The notes beneath the pieces were generated by a model. The model searched no databases. It saw only the letters and a program-made list of their open reading frames with translations, and was not told where the DNA came from. DNA of 20,820 nucleotides from JBAYHA01 sp964605975 (GTDB lineage: Bacteria > Patescibacteriota > Patescibacteriia > UBA11705 > JABHMO01): assembly GCA_964605975.1 (NCBI GenBank), contig CAZSER010000010.1:1-20820 (forward strand). The letters are read 5' to 3'. Positions 7,233-14,361 of the stretch are shown here, in pieces. Every line of letters starts with the position of its first letter. Positions within the stretch are counted from its first letter, which is position 1. The translations under genes were made by a program, and so were the position numbers.

Positions 7233-8522
7233 TTAATTATTTTTCTTCCCAATCCCATTATACCACAAAGACGCAAGCCTTTCCAGCGCCCGAGCAAAAG
7301 AAGCCTGACGCAACTCAACATTTTTACTCTCAGCAAAGCTCCAAATACTCTCAAAAGCCGGAACAATAATATCCTTCAATTTTAGAAAAACTTCTTCCTC
7401 TGACCACTTTTCATCCTTTAAATTTTGCTCCCATTCAAAGTAACTAACCGTCACGCCCCCAGCATTAGCCAAAACATCGGGAATAACCTTTACTCCATTT
7501 TTAGCCAAAATATCATCAGCTTCTGGCGTAGTTGGTCCATTAGCCAACTCCAAAATTATTTTAGCTTTAATTTTTTCCACATTATCAACTGTTATTTGAT
7601 TCTCCAAAGCCGCCGGGATTAAAATATCCACTGGAAGTTCCAACATTTCCGCATTAGTTAGATTTTTTGCTTCCAAAAAATCAACTACCGAGCCTGTGGA
7701 TTGTTTGTGATTTTCCAGCTTTTTAACCGATAAACCTTGCTCGTTATAAATAGCCCCCTTTGAATCCGAAGTTGCAACTAAGTTAAAACCAACCTCCGTC
7801 AAAAGTTGTGCCATTACTCCACCAGCATTACCAAAACCTTGAATGGCCACCGTTAACTCTTCCGGTTTTTTATTTAATATTTCTACTAACTTTTTCAAAA
7901 TTAAAAATCCTCCCATCGCTGTTGCCCTATCTCTTCCCAAACTTCCACCTTGTTCAACTGTTTTTCCGGTAATTACCGCGTCCATTTTTTTAATCTGTTC
8001 TTGTGAAAAATAAAACCCATTTTGCTCCGCTTTATTTTTTTCAAACTGAATAAAAGATTCCTTTATCCAGTTCATAATTTCTGAATTAGTATAAACATCT
8101 GGAGCAGGAACATCAATTAAAGGTCCAATATTTGGTGACAAAACTTTGCCAAACTCCCGACTTAATCTTTCTAACTCTCCTCGACTTAACTCTTTTGGAT
8201 TTACCGTCACGCCCCCCTTACCTCCTCCCATCGGGATTCCAACCACAGCACATTTAATTGTCATCCAAAAAGCCAAAGCCTTAACCTCGTCCAAATCAAC
8301 AGCAGGAAAATAACGCACCCCACCCTTATATGGCCCGGCCCAGTTATTATATTGCACACGATATCCCTCAAAAACCTTAATTTGTCCATCATCCATCTTA
8401 ACAGGAATTTTCACCTGCAATGTCCGATCGGGAGTTTCTAACATTTTCAAAATAGCTTCATCCAGATTTATAAGTTCCGCCGATTTTTTTAATTGTTTCA
8501 TGGCGTTGGTAAAAGCAGACAT
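7233..8522 (-). CDS. gdhA: Glutamate dehydrogenase (Glu/Leu/Phe/Val dehydrogenase family)
   Basis: This family catalyses NAD(P)-dependent reversible oxidative deamination of glutamate to 2-oxoglutarate and ammonium in the cytoplasm. The 429 residues match the roughly 420-residue hexameric class. The N-terminal domain shows YKGGVRYFP (about 65-73), MTIKCAVVGIPMGGGKGG with the catalytic-type Lys at about 102, and IDVPAPDVYT. The Rossmann domain has AIQGFGNAGGVMAQLL, then ELANGPTTPEAD and PDVLANAGGVTVSYFEW. Cofactor preference cannot be settled by eye, and a related amino-acid dehydrogenase specificity is possible. The gene lies between trxB and the SWIB gene with gaps of 39 and 12 bases, suggesting co-transcription with the thioredoxin system. 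Confidence 0.95.
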   Translation of the reverse strand: MSAFTNAMKQLKKSAELINLDEAILKMLETPDRTLQVKIPVKMDDGQIKVFEGYRVQYNNWAGPYKGGVRYFPAVDLDEVKALAFWMTIKCAVVGIPMGGGKGGVTVNPKELSRGELERLSREFGKVLSPNIGPLIDVPAPDVYTNSEIMNWIKESFIQFEKNKAEQNGFYFSQEQIKKMDAVITGKTVEQGGSLGRDRATAMGGFLILKKLVEILNKKPEELTVAIQGFGNAGGVMAQLLTEVGFNLVATSDSKGAIYNEQGLSVKKLENHKQSTGSVVDFLEAKNLTNAEMLELPVDILIPAALENQITVDNVEKIKAKIILELANGPTTPEADDILAKNGVKVIPDVLANAGGVTVSYFEWEQNLKDEKWSEEEVFLKLKDIIVPAFESIWSFAESKNVELRQASFARALERLASLWYNGIGKKNN

Positions 8523-8561
8523 ATTTTTTATTTTTAAACAATTTATAAATTTTTATTATCT

Positions 8562-9461
8562 TTATTTTTTCCCATGAACAAACTTAGCCGCACTTAAACC
8601 GGCTTTGGCGCCAGAACCGGCCGCCACCACCATTTGTTTAAACTTTTCATTGGTAACATCTCCGGCCCCAAAAACACCAACACACGAAGTTTTTCCCTCA
8701 TCATCAACAACTATTTGTCCAAATTCATCAAGTTTAACCAAATCTTTAACAAAATCAGTCTTTGGAGAATATCCTATTTCTACAAAAATACCATTTAATA
8801 AAAGCTCTTCGCCGTTACTCAAAATAACTTTTTCAACCTTATTTTCTCCTTTTATTTCTCTGATTTCAACTCCAGTTTTTATCTCTACATTTTCCTTTTT
8901 TTTCACATTATCAATAATAAAATTTTCCGCTCGAAAATTTTCGCTCCTGGAAAGTAAATAAACTTTTTGACAAATTGCCGAAAGATATTCAACAGCATCA
9001 AAAGCAGAATTACCGGCACCAATAACCGCCACTGTTTTGTTACGAAAAAGAGGTCCATCACAAGTGGCACAATAAGCAACGCCCCGACCAGTTAACTCTT
9101 TTTCTCCGGGAACATTCAAATGCCGATGCTCTAACCCAAAAGCCAAAATAACAGTTTTTCCCAAATACTGTTCTTCCCCGGCAGAAACAAGAAAAAGATC
9201 ACTCTCTTTTTTAATTTCTGTCACTGTTTTATTTTTTATTTCTACACCCAAAGACTTCGCTTGGTCAACCATTTTGTCCGTTAATTCTGGTCCAGAAATA
9301 TTTTTAAATCCGGGATAATTTTCAATATCCATAGTCAAAGCCATTTGTCCGCCAAAATCTTTGGCTAAAACCAACACCTTCATAGCTCTTCGATTAGCAT
9401 AAATACTGGCAGTCAAACCAGCACAAGAGCCACCAACAACAATAACATCGTAATTAGACAT
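8562..9461 (-). CDS. trxB: Thioredoxin reductase (FAD-dependent)
   Basis: This enzyme reduces oxidised thioredoxin using a flavin and a nicotinamide cofactor in the cytoplasm. The 299 residues fit the low-molecular-weight class. Visible parts are the FAD-binding GGSCAGLTAS (10-19, with SC where GP is common), the redox pair CATC at 131-134, the nucleotide-binding VIGAGNSAFDAVEYL at about 147-160, and the C-terminal FAD motif GVFGAGDVTN. The segment that normally reads HRRxxFRA and holds the 2'-phosphate of NADPH is SRSENFRA (171-178). Two of the three HRR residues are changed, which suggests altered cofactor preference (inference). The gene lies 54 bases downstream of trxA, forming a self-contained redox pair. 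Confidence 0.95.
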   Translation of the reverse strand: MSNYDVIVVGGSCAGLTASIYANRRAMKVLVLAKDFGGQMALTMDIENYPGFKNISGPELTDKMVDQAKSLGVEIKNKTVTEIKKESDLFLVSAGEEQYLGKTVILAFGLEHRHLNVPGEKELTGRGVAYCATCDGPLFRNKTVAVIGAGNSAFDAVEYLSAICQKVYLLSRSENFRAENFIIDNVKKKENVEIKTGVEIREIKGENKVEKVILSNGEELLLNGIFVEIGYSPKTDFVKDLVKLDEFGQIVVDDEGKTSCVGVFGAGDVTNEKFKQMVVAAGSGAKAGLSAAKFVHGKK

Positions 9462-9515
9462 AATTTAAAAATAAAAATATAAAGATTAAAATAAAAAAAT
9501 TACCAAATTTTTTAT

Positions 9516-9830
9516 TTATAAATACTTTTCTAATTTTTCTTTTAAAACCTCTTTACTTTGTAATCCCATCATAACTTCAACCACTTCTCCTCCTTTAAAA
9601 ATCATCAAAGTTGGAATACTCATAATACCATATTTTTCTGCCATTACTTGATTGGCATCAACATTTATTTTTCCAATTTTAACTTTACCATCATTCATTT
9701 CCATTGATAATTCCTCAATAATTGGACCCAAAATTTTACAAGGACCGCACCATGGGGCAAAAAAATCAACCAAGACTGGAACAGTAGACTTTATTACTTC
9801 ATTTTCAAAGTTGTTGTCATTAAACTCCAT
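9516..9830 (-). CDS. trxA: Thioredoxin
   Basis: This is a classical 104-residue thioredoxin that reduces protein disulfides in the cytoplasm. The active site WCGPC is at residues 27-31, preceded by VLVDFFAP, and the cis-proline is P73 in SIPTLMIF. There is no signal peptide. Its reductase gene follows directly. Upstream, within 30 bases, ends the small RHH gene at 9860-10009, so trxA is probably transcribed from that gene's promoter. No SD is visible. The leader segment is an A/T repeat (9844-9868). Confidence 0.98.
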   Translation of the reverse strand: MEFNDNNFENEVIKSTVPVLVDFFAPWCGPCKILGPIIEELSMEMNDGKVKIGKINVDANQVMAEKYGIMSIPTLMIFKGGEVVEVMMGLQSKEVLKEKLEKYL

Positions 9831-9843
9831 ACATTTTTAAATT

Positions 9844-9868
9844 TATTAATTATTAATTATTAATTATT
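9844..9868. repeat. TATTAAT heptamer tandem repeat
   Basis: Three perfect tandem copies of TATTAAT plus a partial copy span the RHH stop and the trxA leader. It may act as an unstructured A/T-rich leader for trxA or simply be a slippage repeat. Confidence 0.7.
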
Positions 9869-10009
9869 TTTATTCTTTTCACTATCAAGCCAAAATCGTA
9901 AAACATGTCGGACAAATTCACTTTTATTGTCAAAATGATTTTTTTTCATCTGTTTTTCCCCCTCTTCACAAAGCTCTTTTGGTAAAGACAAGGTTACCAC
10001 ACACCGCAT
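9860..10009 (-). CDS. Small ribbon-helix-helix (CopG/MetJ-fold) DNA-binding protein
   Basis: This is a 49-residue product starting at the ATG at 10009. The beta strand MRCVVTLSLPKEL is followed by helix A (about 11-26) and helix B, NKSEFVRHVLRFWLDSE, the classic RHH layout. The strand normally inserts into the DNA major groove as a dimer. Cysteines occur at residues 3 and 14; C3 is at the start of the DNA-contacting strand. No toxin gene is adjacent, so an antitoxin role is not supported. The promoter just upstream (-10 at 10040-10045) lies inside a perfect palindrome at 10032-10050, suggesting autorepression. The gene ends 29 bases before trxA, so control of the thioredoxin/GDH operon is the natural hypothesis. 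Confidence 0.8.
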   Translation of the reverse strand: MRCVVTLSLPKELCEEGEKQMKKNHFDNKSEFVRHVLRFWLDSEKNKNN

Positions 10010-10031
10010 ATTTTTTAAATTATGACTCTTA

Positions 10032-10067
10032 TGTATTACATTGTAATACAGTTTCTAACATTGTCAA
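10032..10067 (-). promoter_or_regulatory. Promoter of the RHH-trx operon with overlapping palindromic operator
   Basis: On the minus strand, TTGACA (10067-10062), a 16-bp spacer and TACAAT (10045-10040). The -10 lies within an 8-bp perfect inverted repeat with a 3-bp centre, TGTATTAC-ATT-GTAATACA, at 10032-10050. A protein bound there would block RNA polymerase. Confidence 0.7.
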
Positions 10068-10120
10068 ATTCTCTAAAAATAAACAAAAAAAGCTGGTTTT
10101 TTTAACCAGCTTATCCACAA

Positions 10121-10759
10121 CTACCCAATAACATAACAATTTCTATTTTTCTTGGCAACATATAAATTTTTATCTGCCAAGTCAATTAATGTCTCCAAAC
10201 TGTCCGCCTCCTGACAAAGCTCCCTGCTCCCAGCACTGATAGTCAAAGAGAAAGACTTCCCTTTATAACTAAAACTAAGTTTTGCTAACTCCTCTCTTAA
10301 TCGATCCAAAAAAACCTTTACGCCTTCTTTATCCGTTCTTAACAAAACGACAAACTCATCGCCTCCCCATCTACCCACTAAATCATTAGAACGGATATTC
10401 CTTATCAAAAGGTTAGCAAACTCAGCCAAAACAAGATCTCCCTGTTCATGCCCAAAGTTATCATTTATTTGTTTGAAATAGTCCAAATCCAAAAAAATAA
10501 CACTCAACTTATCCAAAGAATATTGGATCTTTCTGTCAACAACGCGATGTTTCCATTGCCGAAAAAGATTTTGATAGACTTCATCAAAAAGCCTTTTGGC
10601 CAAGATAAGAAAAAGCCCCCTATTGAGAATTTTTGTTAGTGGATCATGATAGGCAATTGTTAATTCAGTTTTTAGTTTTTTTACTTTAAAAAAAAGAAAT
10701 CCACTAACAACCAATAAATTAACAACAATAACAACCAATAACAATAAAATCCAAATCAT
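10121..10759 (-). CDS. Membrane-anchored diguanylate cyclase (GGDEF)
   Basis: The family condenses two GTP into cyclic di-GMP. One N-terminal transmembrane helix (about 2-25, IWILLLLVVIVVNLL) is followed by a short linker and a GGDEF domain, HDPLTKILNRG through YVAKKNRN. The catalytic signature is intact: WGGDEF at 131-136, metal/substrate residues in FLDLDYFKQINDNFGHEQGD, and an RxxD inhibitory site RSND (123-126) five residues before GGDEF. It should therefore be active and product-inhibited. A longer insertion, about 60-85, sits before the core strand. No sensor domain other than the helix is present. The start at 10759 has an AGAGG SD (10772-10767 region). It has its own consensus promoter downstream of infB. 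Confidence 0.93.
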   Translation of the reverse strand: MIWILLLLVVIVVNLLVVSGFLFFKVKKLKTELTIAYHDPLTKILNRGLFLILAKRLFDEVYQNLFRQWKHRVVDRKIQYSLDKLSVIFLDLDYFKQINDNFGHEQGDLVLAEFANLLIRNIRSNDLVGRWGGDEFVVLLRTDKEGVKVFLDRLREELAKLSFSYKGKSFSLTISAGSRELCQEADSLETLIDLADKNLYVAKKNRNCYVIG

Positions 10760-10795
10760 GATAATACCTCTTGTTTATAGGTTAAAGAACATTAT

Positions 10796-10824
10796 ATTAT
10801 AAACAAAAATCGACCATTTGTCAA
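10796..10824 (-). promoter_or_regulatory. Consensus promoter of the diguanylate cyclase
   Basis: On the minus strand, TTGACA (10824-10819), a 17-bp spacer and TATAAT (10801-10796). The start is expected near 10789, about 30 nt before the ATG. The -35 lies in the loop of the infB terminator hairpin. Confidence 0.8.
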
Positions 10825-10834
10825 GCCGATTTTT
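10805..10834 (-). terminator. infB terminator hairpin
   Basis: A 10-bp stem (10805-10814 with 10825-10834, one G-U in the minus transcript) with a 10-nt loop is followed by a T-rich stretch. It lies 16 bases past the infB stop. Confidence 0.65.
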
Positions 10835-10849
10835 ATCTATTAAATTTAA

Positions 10850-12823
10850 CTAAAAAACACTTTTTTCTTCTTCTTTATAAACATCCAAAATATCTCCTTC
10901 TTCAACCAATGGCTGACCTTCAAACTTAATTCCACATTCCTGATTTTTAACCGCATCCTTAACCTCTTCTTTTCCTATTTGTAAAGCAACAATTTTACCA
11001 GAAGTAATAAATTCATTTTTTCGCAAAACAGCAACATTGGCCCCGTTTTCAATTTTACCTTCTAGAACCTTTCCACCAATAATTAAAAAGTTATTACCTT
11101 TCTTGAAAATCTTTAATACCGTCATTTTTCCCAAATCTTTTCTGATAATTTCCGGTTTCACTAACATTTTTATTTTTTTCTTAACCTCATCCAGCAACTC
11201 ATAAATAATTCGATATGTTTTTAACTCAACATTCTTATCTTTGGCTAACTGGGCAGCTTGAGTTGATGGTAAAACATTAAATCCAACCAAAATAGCACCG
11301 GTTGATTCAGCCAATAAAATATCATTTTCATTAATTGCCCCCAATCCCTTGCTAATAATATTTATTTTAACAAATTTATTTTCAATTTTTTTCAAGGATT
11401 CTATTATCGCCTCTTGCGAACCCAAAACATCCGTTCTCAAAACAATTTCCACTCTCGTCATATTTTCATCAATATGACTATCTTCATGTTGATTAATAAA
11501 TGTTTCATCTTGTTGCATTCGATAATTCTTTACCTTCTTAACATCTTTTGGATCTTTGACCACTTCAATAATATCTCCAACCTTTGGCGCAATTTTAAAC
11601 CCTAAAACTTCTGTTGGCATCGCTGGTAATGTTTTTTCTACAGAAACACCTAGATGATCTTTCATTATTTTTACCTTACCATATAAAACACCATTCATTG
11701 CCAACCAGTCACCAAGATTTAAACTTCCATTTCGAGTTAAAACAGTCGCTACCGGACCAGCACCTTTATCAACATGCGCCTCAATAACACTTCCAACAAA
11801 CTCTCCATTGGGATTGGCTTGTAATTTGTCCGCCTCTAAATCTGCCACTAATAAAATATTCTCTAACAAGAGATCAATGTTTGTTCCTTCTTTGGCAGAA
11901 ATAGGAACAAAAATATTTTTACCGCCCCATTCTTCCGGAAGTAAATTGTATTGAGATAGTTCTTGTTTAACTTTATCTGGATTAGCCTCTGGTAAATCAA
12001 TTTTATTGACAGCAATAATAATAGGAACTCCAGCTTCTTGGGCAATCTTCAGAGCCTCCACTGTTTGCGGTCTTACTCCTTCCGTGGCAGCAACAACCAA
12101 AATAGCAATATCGGCAACTTTTGCTCCACGAGAACGCATAGCCGTAAAAGCTTCATGACCCGGCGTATCAATAAAAGTTATCTTTCTACCTTTTTTCTCA
12201 ACCTGATAAGCACCAATATGTTGAGTAATTCCCCCAGCCTCACCAGCTACAACATTAGTTTTTCTAATCGTATCAAGTAATTTAGTTTTTCCATGATCAA
12301 CATGTCCCATAATAACAATTATCGGTGGACGCAGTTGTAAATCTTCTTTCTTCTCACTTGCCAAAACTTGTGAAAGTTTTTGCGCTTTATCAAGTTCAAC
12401 TTTTTCTTCTAAATTAACTTGCTCAGCTTCAAATCCCAATTCTGAAGCAACAATGGCTGCTGTATCAAAATCAATTCGTTGATTTAACGAAGCCATTACC
12501 CCATTTTTCATTAATTCTGTAATAACAATATTGATTGGTATATTTAATAAAACAGCAAAATCCTTAACAGTTAAAACTGAAGGAATTTTGATATGTCGAT
12601 CAACCTCTCCGGCTAATCTTTGATCTTTTTGGGTAATTTTCAAGTATGCAGCCTTTTGTTTTTCTCTGTCTTGATAATCCCGCCAAGCCTTGATAATGCG
12701 TCCGGCTAAATTATCTTCAATCTTAATGGCCTTTCCTCCAATATTAAAACCTAAATCAGGAAGTTTCTCCCTTAATTCATTAGTACTAAGATTGAGCCGT
12801 CTAGCCAGTTCGCTAATATTCAT
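10850..12823 (-). CDS. infB: Translation initiation factor IF-2
   Basis: This GTPase brings initiator fMet-tRNA to the 30S subunit and promotes subunit joining. The ATG at 12823 (MNISELARRLN) opens the IF2_N helical domain, and a second IF2_N-like unit follows (VLTVKDFAVLLNIP). The G domain has G1 GHVDHGKT (about 173-180), G3 DTPGHEAF, G4 NKID and G5 SAKEG, then domain II and the C-terminal initiator-tRNA-binding domains (ECGIKFEGQPLVEEGD near the end). The 657 residues are short for IF-2 because the long charged N-terminal region of enterobacterial forms is missing, as in many reduced genomes. An in-frame TTG two codons upstream is a less likely start. It has its own promoter and terminator. 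Confidence 0.97.
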   Translation of the reverse strand: MNISELARRLNLSTNELREKLPDLGFNIGGKAIKIEDNLAGRIIKAWRDYQDREKQKAAYLKITQKDQRLAGEVDRHIKIPSVLTVKDFAVLLNIPINIVITELMKNGVMASLNQRIDFDTAAIVASELGFEAEQVNLEEKVELDKAQKLSQVLASEKKEDLQLRPPIIVIMGHVDHGKTKLLDTIRKTNVVAGEAGGITQHIGAYQVEKKGRKITFIDTPGHEAFTAMRSRGAKVADIAILVVAATEGVRPQTVEALKIAQEAGVPIIIAVNKIDLPEANPDKVKQELSQYNLLPEEWGGKNIFVPISAKEGTNIDLLLENILLVADLEADKLQANPNGEFVGSVIEAHVDKGAGPVATVLTRNGSLNLGDWLAMNGVLYGKVKIMKDHLGVSVEKTLPAMPTEVLGFKIAPKVGDIIEVVKDPKDVKKVKNYRMQQDETFINQHEDSHIDENMTRVEIVLRTDVLGSQEAIIESLKKIENKFVKINIISKGLGAINENDILLAESTGAILVGFNVLPSTQAAQLAKDKNVELKTYRIIYELLDEVKKKIKMLVKPEIIRKDLGKMTVLKIFKKGNNFLIIGGKVLEGKIENGANVAVLRKNEFITSGKIVALQIGKEEVKDAVKNQECGIKFEGQPLVEEGDILDVYKEEEKSVF

Positions 12824-12850
12824 AAGCAAAAAATATTAATCTTTGATTTT

Positions 12851-12879
12851 ATTTTAGCAGTTTTTTTTATATTGGTCAA
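12851..12879 (-). promoter_or_regulatory. Promoter of infB
   Basis: On the minus strand, TTGACC (12879-12874), a 17-bp spacer and TAAAAT (12856-12851), with TGC before the -10 (extended -10). Confidence 0.65.
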
Positions 12880-12925
12880 TCCTTTCTTCTTTCTTTTATT
12901 AAAAAGATGAAGAACAAAAACAAAC

Positions 12926-12954
12926 TTGCTTTTATCCTATTAAAATGCTATAAT
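12926..12954 (+). promoter_or_regulatory. Promoter of the Trm11-like methyltransferase
   Basis: TTGCTT (12926-12931), a 17-bp spacer and TATAAT (12949-12954), with TGC immediately before the -10. It is divergent from the infB promoter. Confidence 0.7.
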
Positions 12955-12987
12955 TAATCAAATTTAAACCTTGCCATAAAATCTATT

Positions 12988-14121
12988 ATGCTTTATTTTT
13001 TTATTCTTGGAAGATCAAGTTCTTTATCTGAAAAAGAACTTGAACAAAAACTACAGTCCCAGACAATAAAGTATTCAATCATTGATAAAAATGAGCTTTT
13101 TTTTCTAATTGAAACTGCTGAAAAAGTTGATTCTCAGATTATTCTTGAACTTGGAGGAACAATTAAATTTGGTCAAATTTTACAAGAAACCCAAAGAAAT
13201 GAGATTCAAGCTGAAAATTTAGTTAAATTCTTAAAAATAGGAGAAAATAAATTCCCTTTTGGACTAAGTCTTTATGGACTAAACACCGACATTCAAAAAA
13301 TTGGGTTTGCCATGAAAAAAATTCTCAAAAAAAATGGAGCTAGTGTTCGATTTGTGACAGCCAAAGAATATCCTCTTAGTTCTGTTATTGTCCAAAAAGA
13401 AATTTTAAATAAAGGCTCGGAACTGGTAATTTTAAAAGGAGAAAAATATTGGATTGGTCAAACTTTATCAGTCCAATCTTTTGGTGCCGATTCTCATTTT
13501 GATTTTGGCCGGCCGGCGCGCGATGCGCGCCGGGGAATGCTTCCCCCTAAGTTGGCACGAATGATGCTCAACTTGGCCGGCAAAAAAAAAGAAGCCGTTA
13601 TTCTGGATCCGTTTTGTGGTACTGGTACCGTTTTACAAGAAGCTCTTCGTTTGGGCTATCAAAACTTAATTGGTTTTGATCTTGACCCCCAAGCAATTAA
13701 ACAATCTAAAAAAAATTTAGATTGGCTTATTCAAGAATTAAAAATTAAAAATAATCCTCGTCTTGAAGTTTGTGATGCCTCAGATTTAAGAGAAAAACTT
13801 TCCGAAAAATCAATTGATGCCATCGTTAGCGAGCCCTTAATGGGGTCTCCATTAACAGGAAGAGAAACGGAAAAAGAAGTTCAAAAAATGGTTAACGAGC
13901 TAACAACTCTATACTCAAAATCGATTATTTCCTTTTCTAAAGTTTTAAAAAATAACGGAATTGTCATTTTTATTATTCCCGAATTTAAGTTTAAAAATAA
14001 AAGTTTAACTTTTAATTTACCCAAAATACTCCAAGCAAAATTTAAAATTTTGGAACACTTAACCTGGTCAAGAGAAGATCAAAAAGTTATCCGTCACATT
14101 TATAAACTAAGCAAAACATAA
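12988..14121 (+). CDS. Trm11/TrmG10-like SAM-dependent RNA methyltransferase
   Basis: The C-terminal half is a class I SAM methyltransferase. Motif I is ILDPFCGTGTVLQEA (D207 onward), preceded by FGRPARDARRGMLPPKLARMMLNLA, a signature block of the Trm11/TrmG10 group that methylates guanosine 10 in tRNA. The acidic-loop motif is LIGFDLDP. The catalytic-loop motif IV reads SEPLMGSP (281-288) where N2-guanine methyltransferases usually have DPPYG, so the methylated atom is uncertain. The N-terminal about 150 residues are poorly conserved and could hold a degenerate THUMP-like RNA-binding domain (inference). It is 377 residues, starts at the ATG 34 bases after a good promoter, and has no SD. A GC-rich double palindrome lies inside the coding sequence at 13507-13546. 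Confidence 0.85.
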   Translation: MLYFFILGRSSSLSEKELEQKLQSQTIKYSIIDKNELFFLIETAEKVDSQIILELGGTIKFGQILQETQRNEIQAENLVKFLKIGENKFPFGLSLYGLNTDIQKIGFAMKKILKKNGASVRFVTAKEYPLSSVIVQKEILNKGSELVILKGEKYWIGQTLSVQSFGADSHFDFGRPARDARRGMLPPKLARMMLNLAGKKKEAVILDPFCGTGTVLQEALRLGYQNLIGFDLDPQAIKQSKKNLDWLIQELKIKNNPRLEVCDASDLREKLSEKSIDAIVSEPLMGSPLTGRETEKEVQKMVNELTTLYSKSIISFSKVLKNNGIVIFIIPEFKFKNKSLTFNLPKILQAKFKILEHLTWSREDQKVIRHIYKLSKT

Positions 14122-14133
14122 CAAAAATTAATC

Positions 14134-14162
14134 TTGACTAAGCTTTTTATCTTTGTTATAAT
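14134..14162 (+). promoter_or_regulatory. tRNA-Ala promoter
   Basis: TTGACT (14134-14139), a 17-bp spacer and TATAAT (14157-14162), with TGT before the -10. It starts transcription about 20 bases before the tRNA. Confidence 0.75.
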
Positions 14163-14188
14163 GACCTTGCTTAATTTAAGCATCCTCC

Positions 14189-14275
14189 GGGCCCTTAGCT
14201 CATTTGGTAGAGCANNNNNNNNNNGCTTCCATGGCATGGAAGAGGTCGCAGGTTCGAGCCCTGTAGGGTCCACCA
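14189..14275 (+). tRNA. tRNA-Ala (anticodon GGC), interrupted by a 10-N gap
   Basis: The acceptor stem is 14189-14195 with 14265-14271. The D stem is GCTC/GAGC (14198-14201 with 14210-14213). The anticodon stem is CTTCC/GGAAG around the loop ATGGCAT, with anticodon GGC at 14233-14235. The T stem is 14248-14252 with 14260-14264 and the T loop starts TTCGA. The discriminator is A, and CCA is encoded at 14273-14275. The N-run at 14215-14224 falls between the D and anticodon stems, where only one base (position 26) belongs; an A and a G already flank it. The true gap is therefore about zero or slightly negative. Confidence 0.95.
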
Positions 14276-14308
14276 AAAAAGACTTTTCTTAAATGAAAGG
14301 TCTTTTTT
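14275..14308 (+). terminator. Terminator of tRNA-Ala
   Basis: A 14-bp stem (14275-14288 with 14295-14308, one U-G) with a 6-nt loop starts at the last base of the encoded CCA and ends in a T-run. Confidence 0.85.
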
Positions 14309-14361
14309 GTTTTTTAAAATTTGGCATAATTCATATGTATTTTAATACTTATCAAATAATC

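Noticed and set aside
9860..10009. RHH gene as an antitoxin
   Set aside because: No toxin-like gene overlaps or adjoins it; the downstream neighbour is thioredoxin.
14293..14361. Upstream start for the GIY-YIG gene
   Set aside because: The extension begins inside the tRNA terminator hairpin and adds low-complexity residues. The conserved domain begins at the ATG at 14362.
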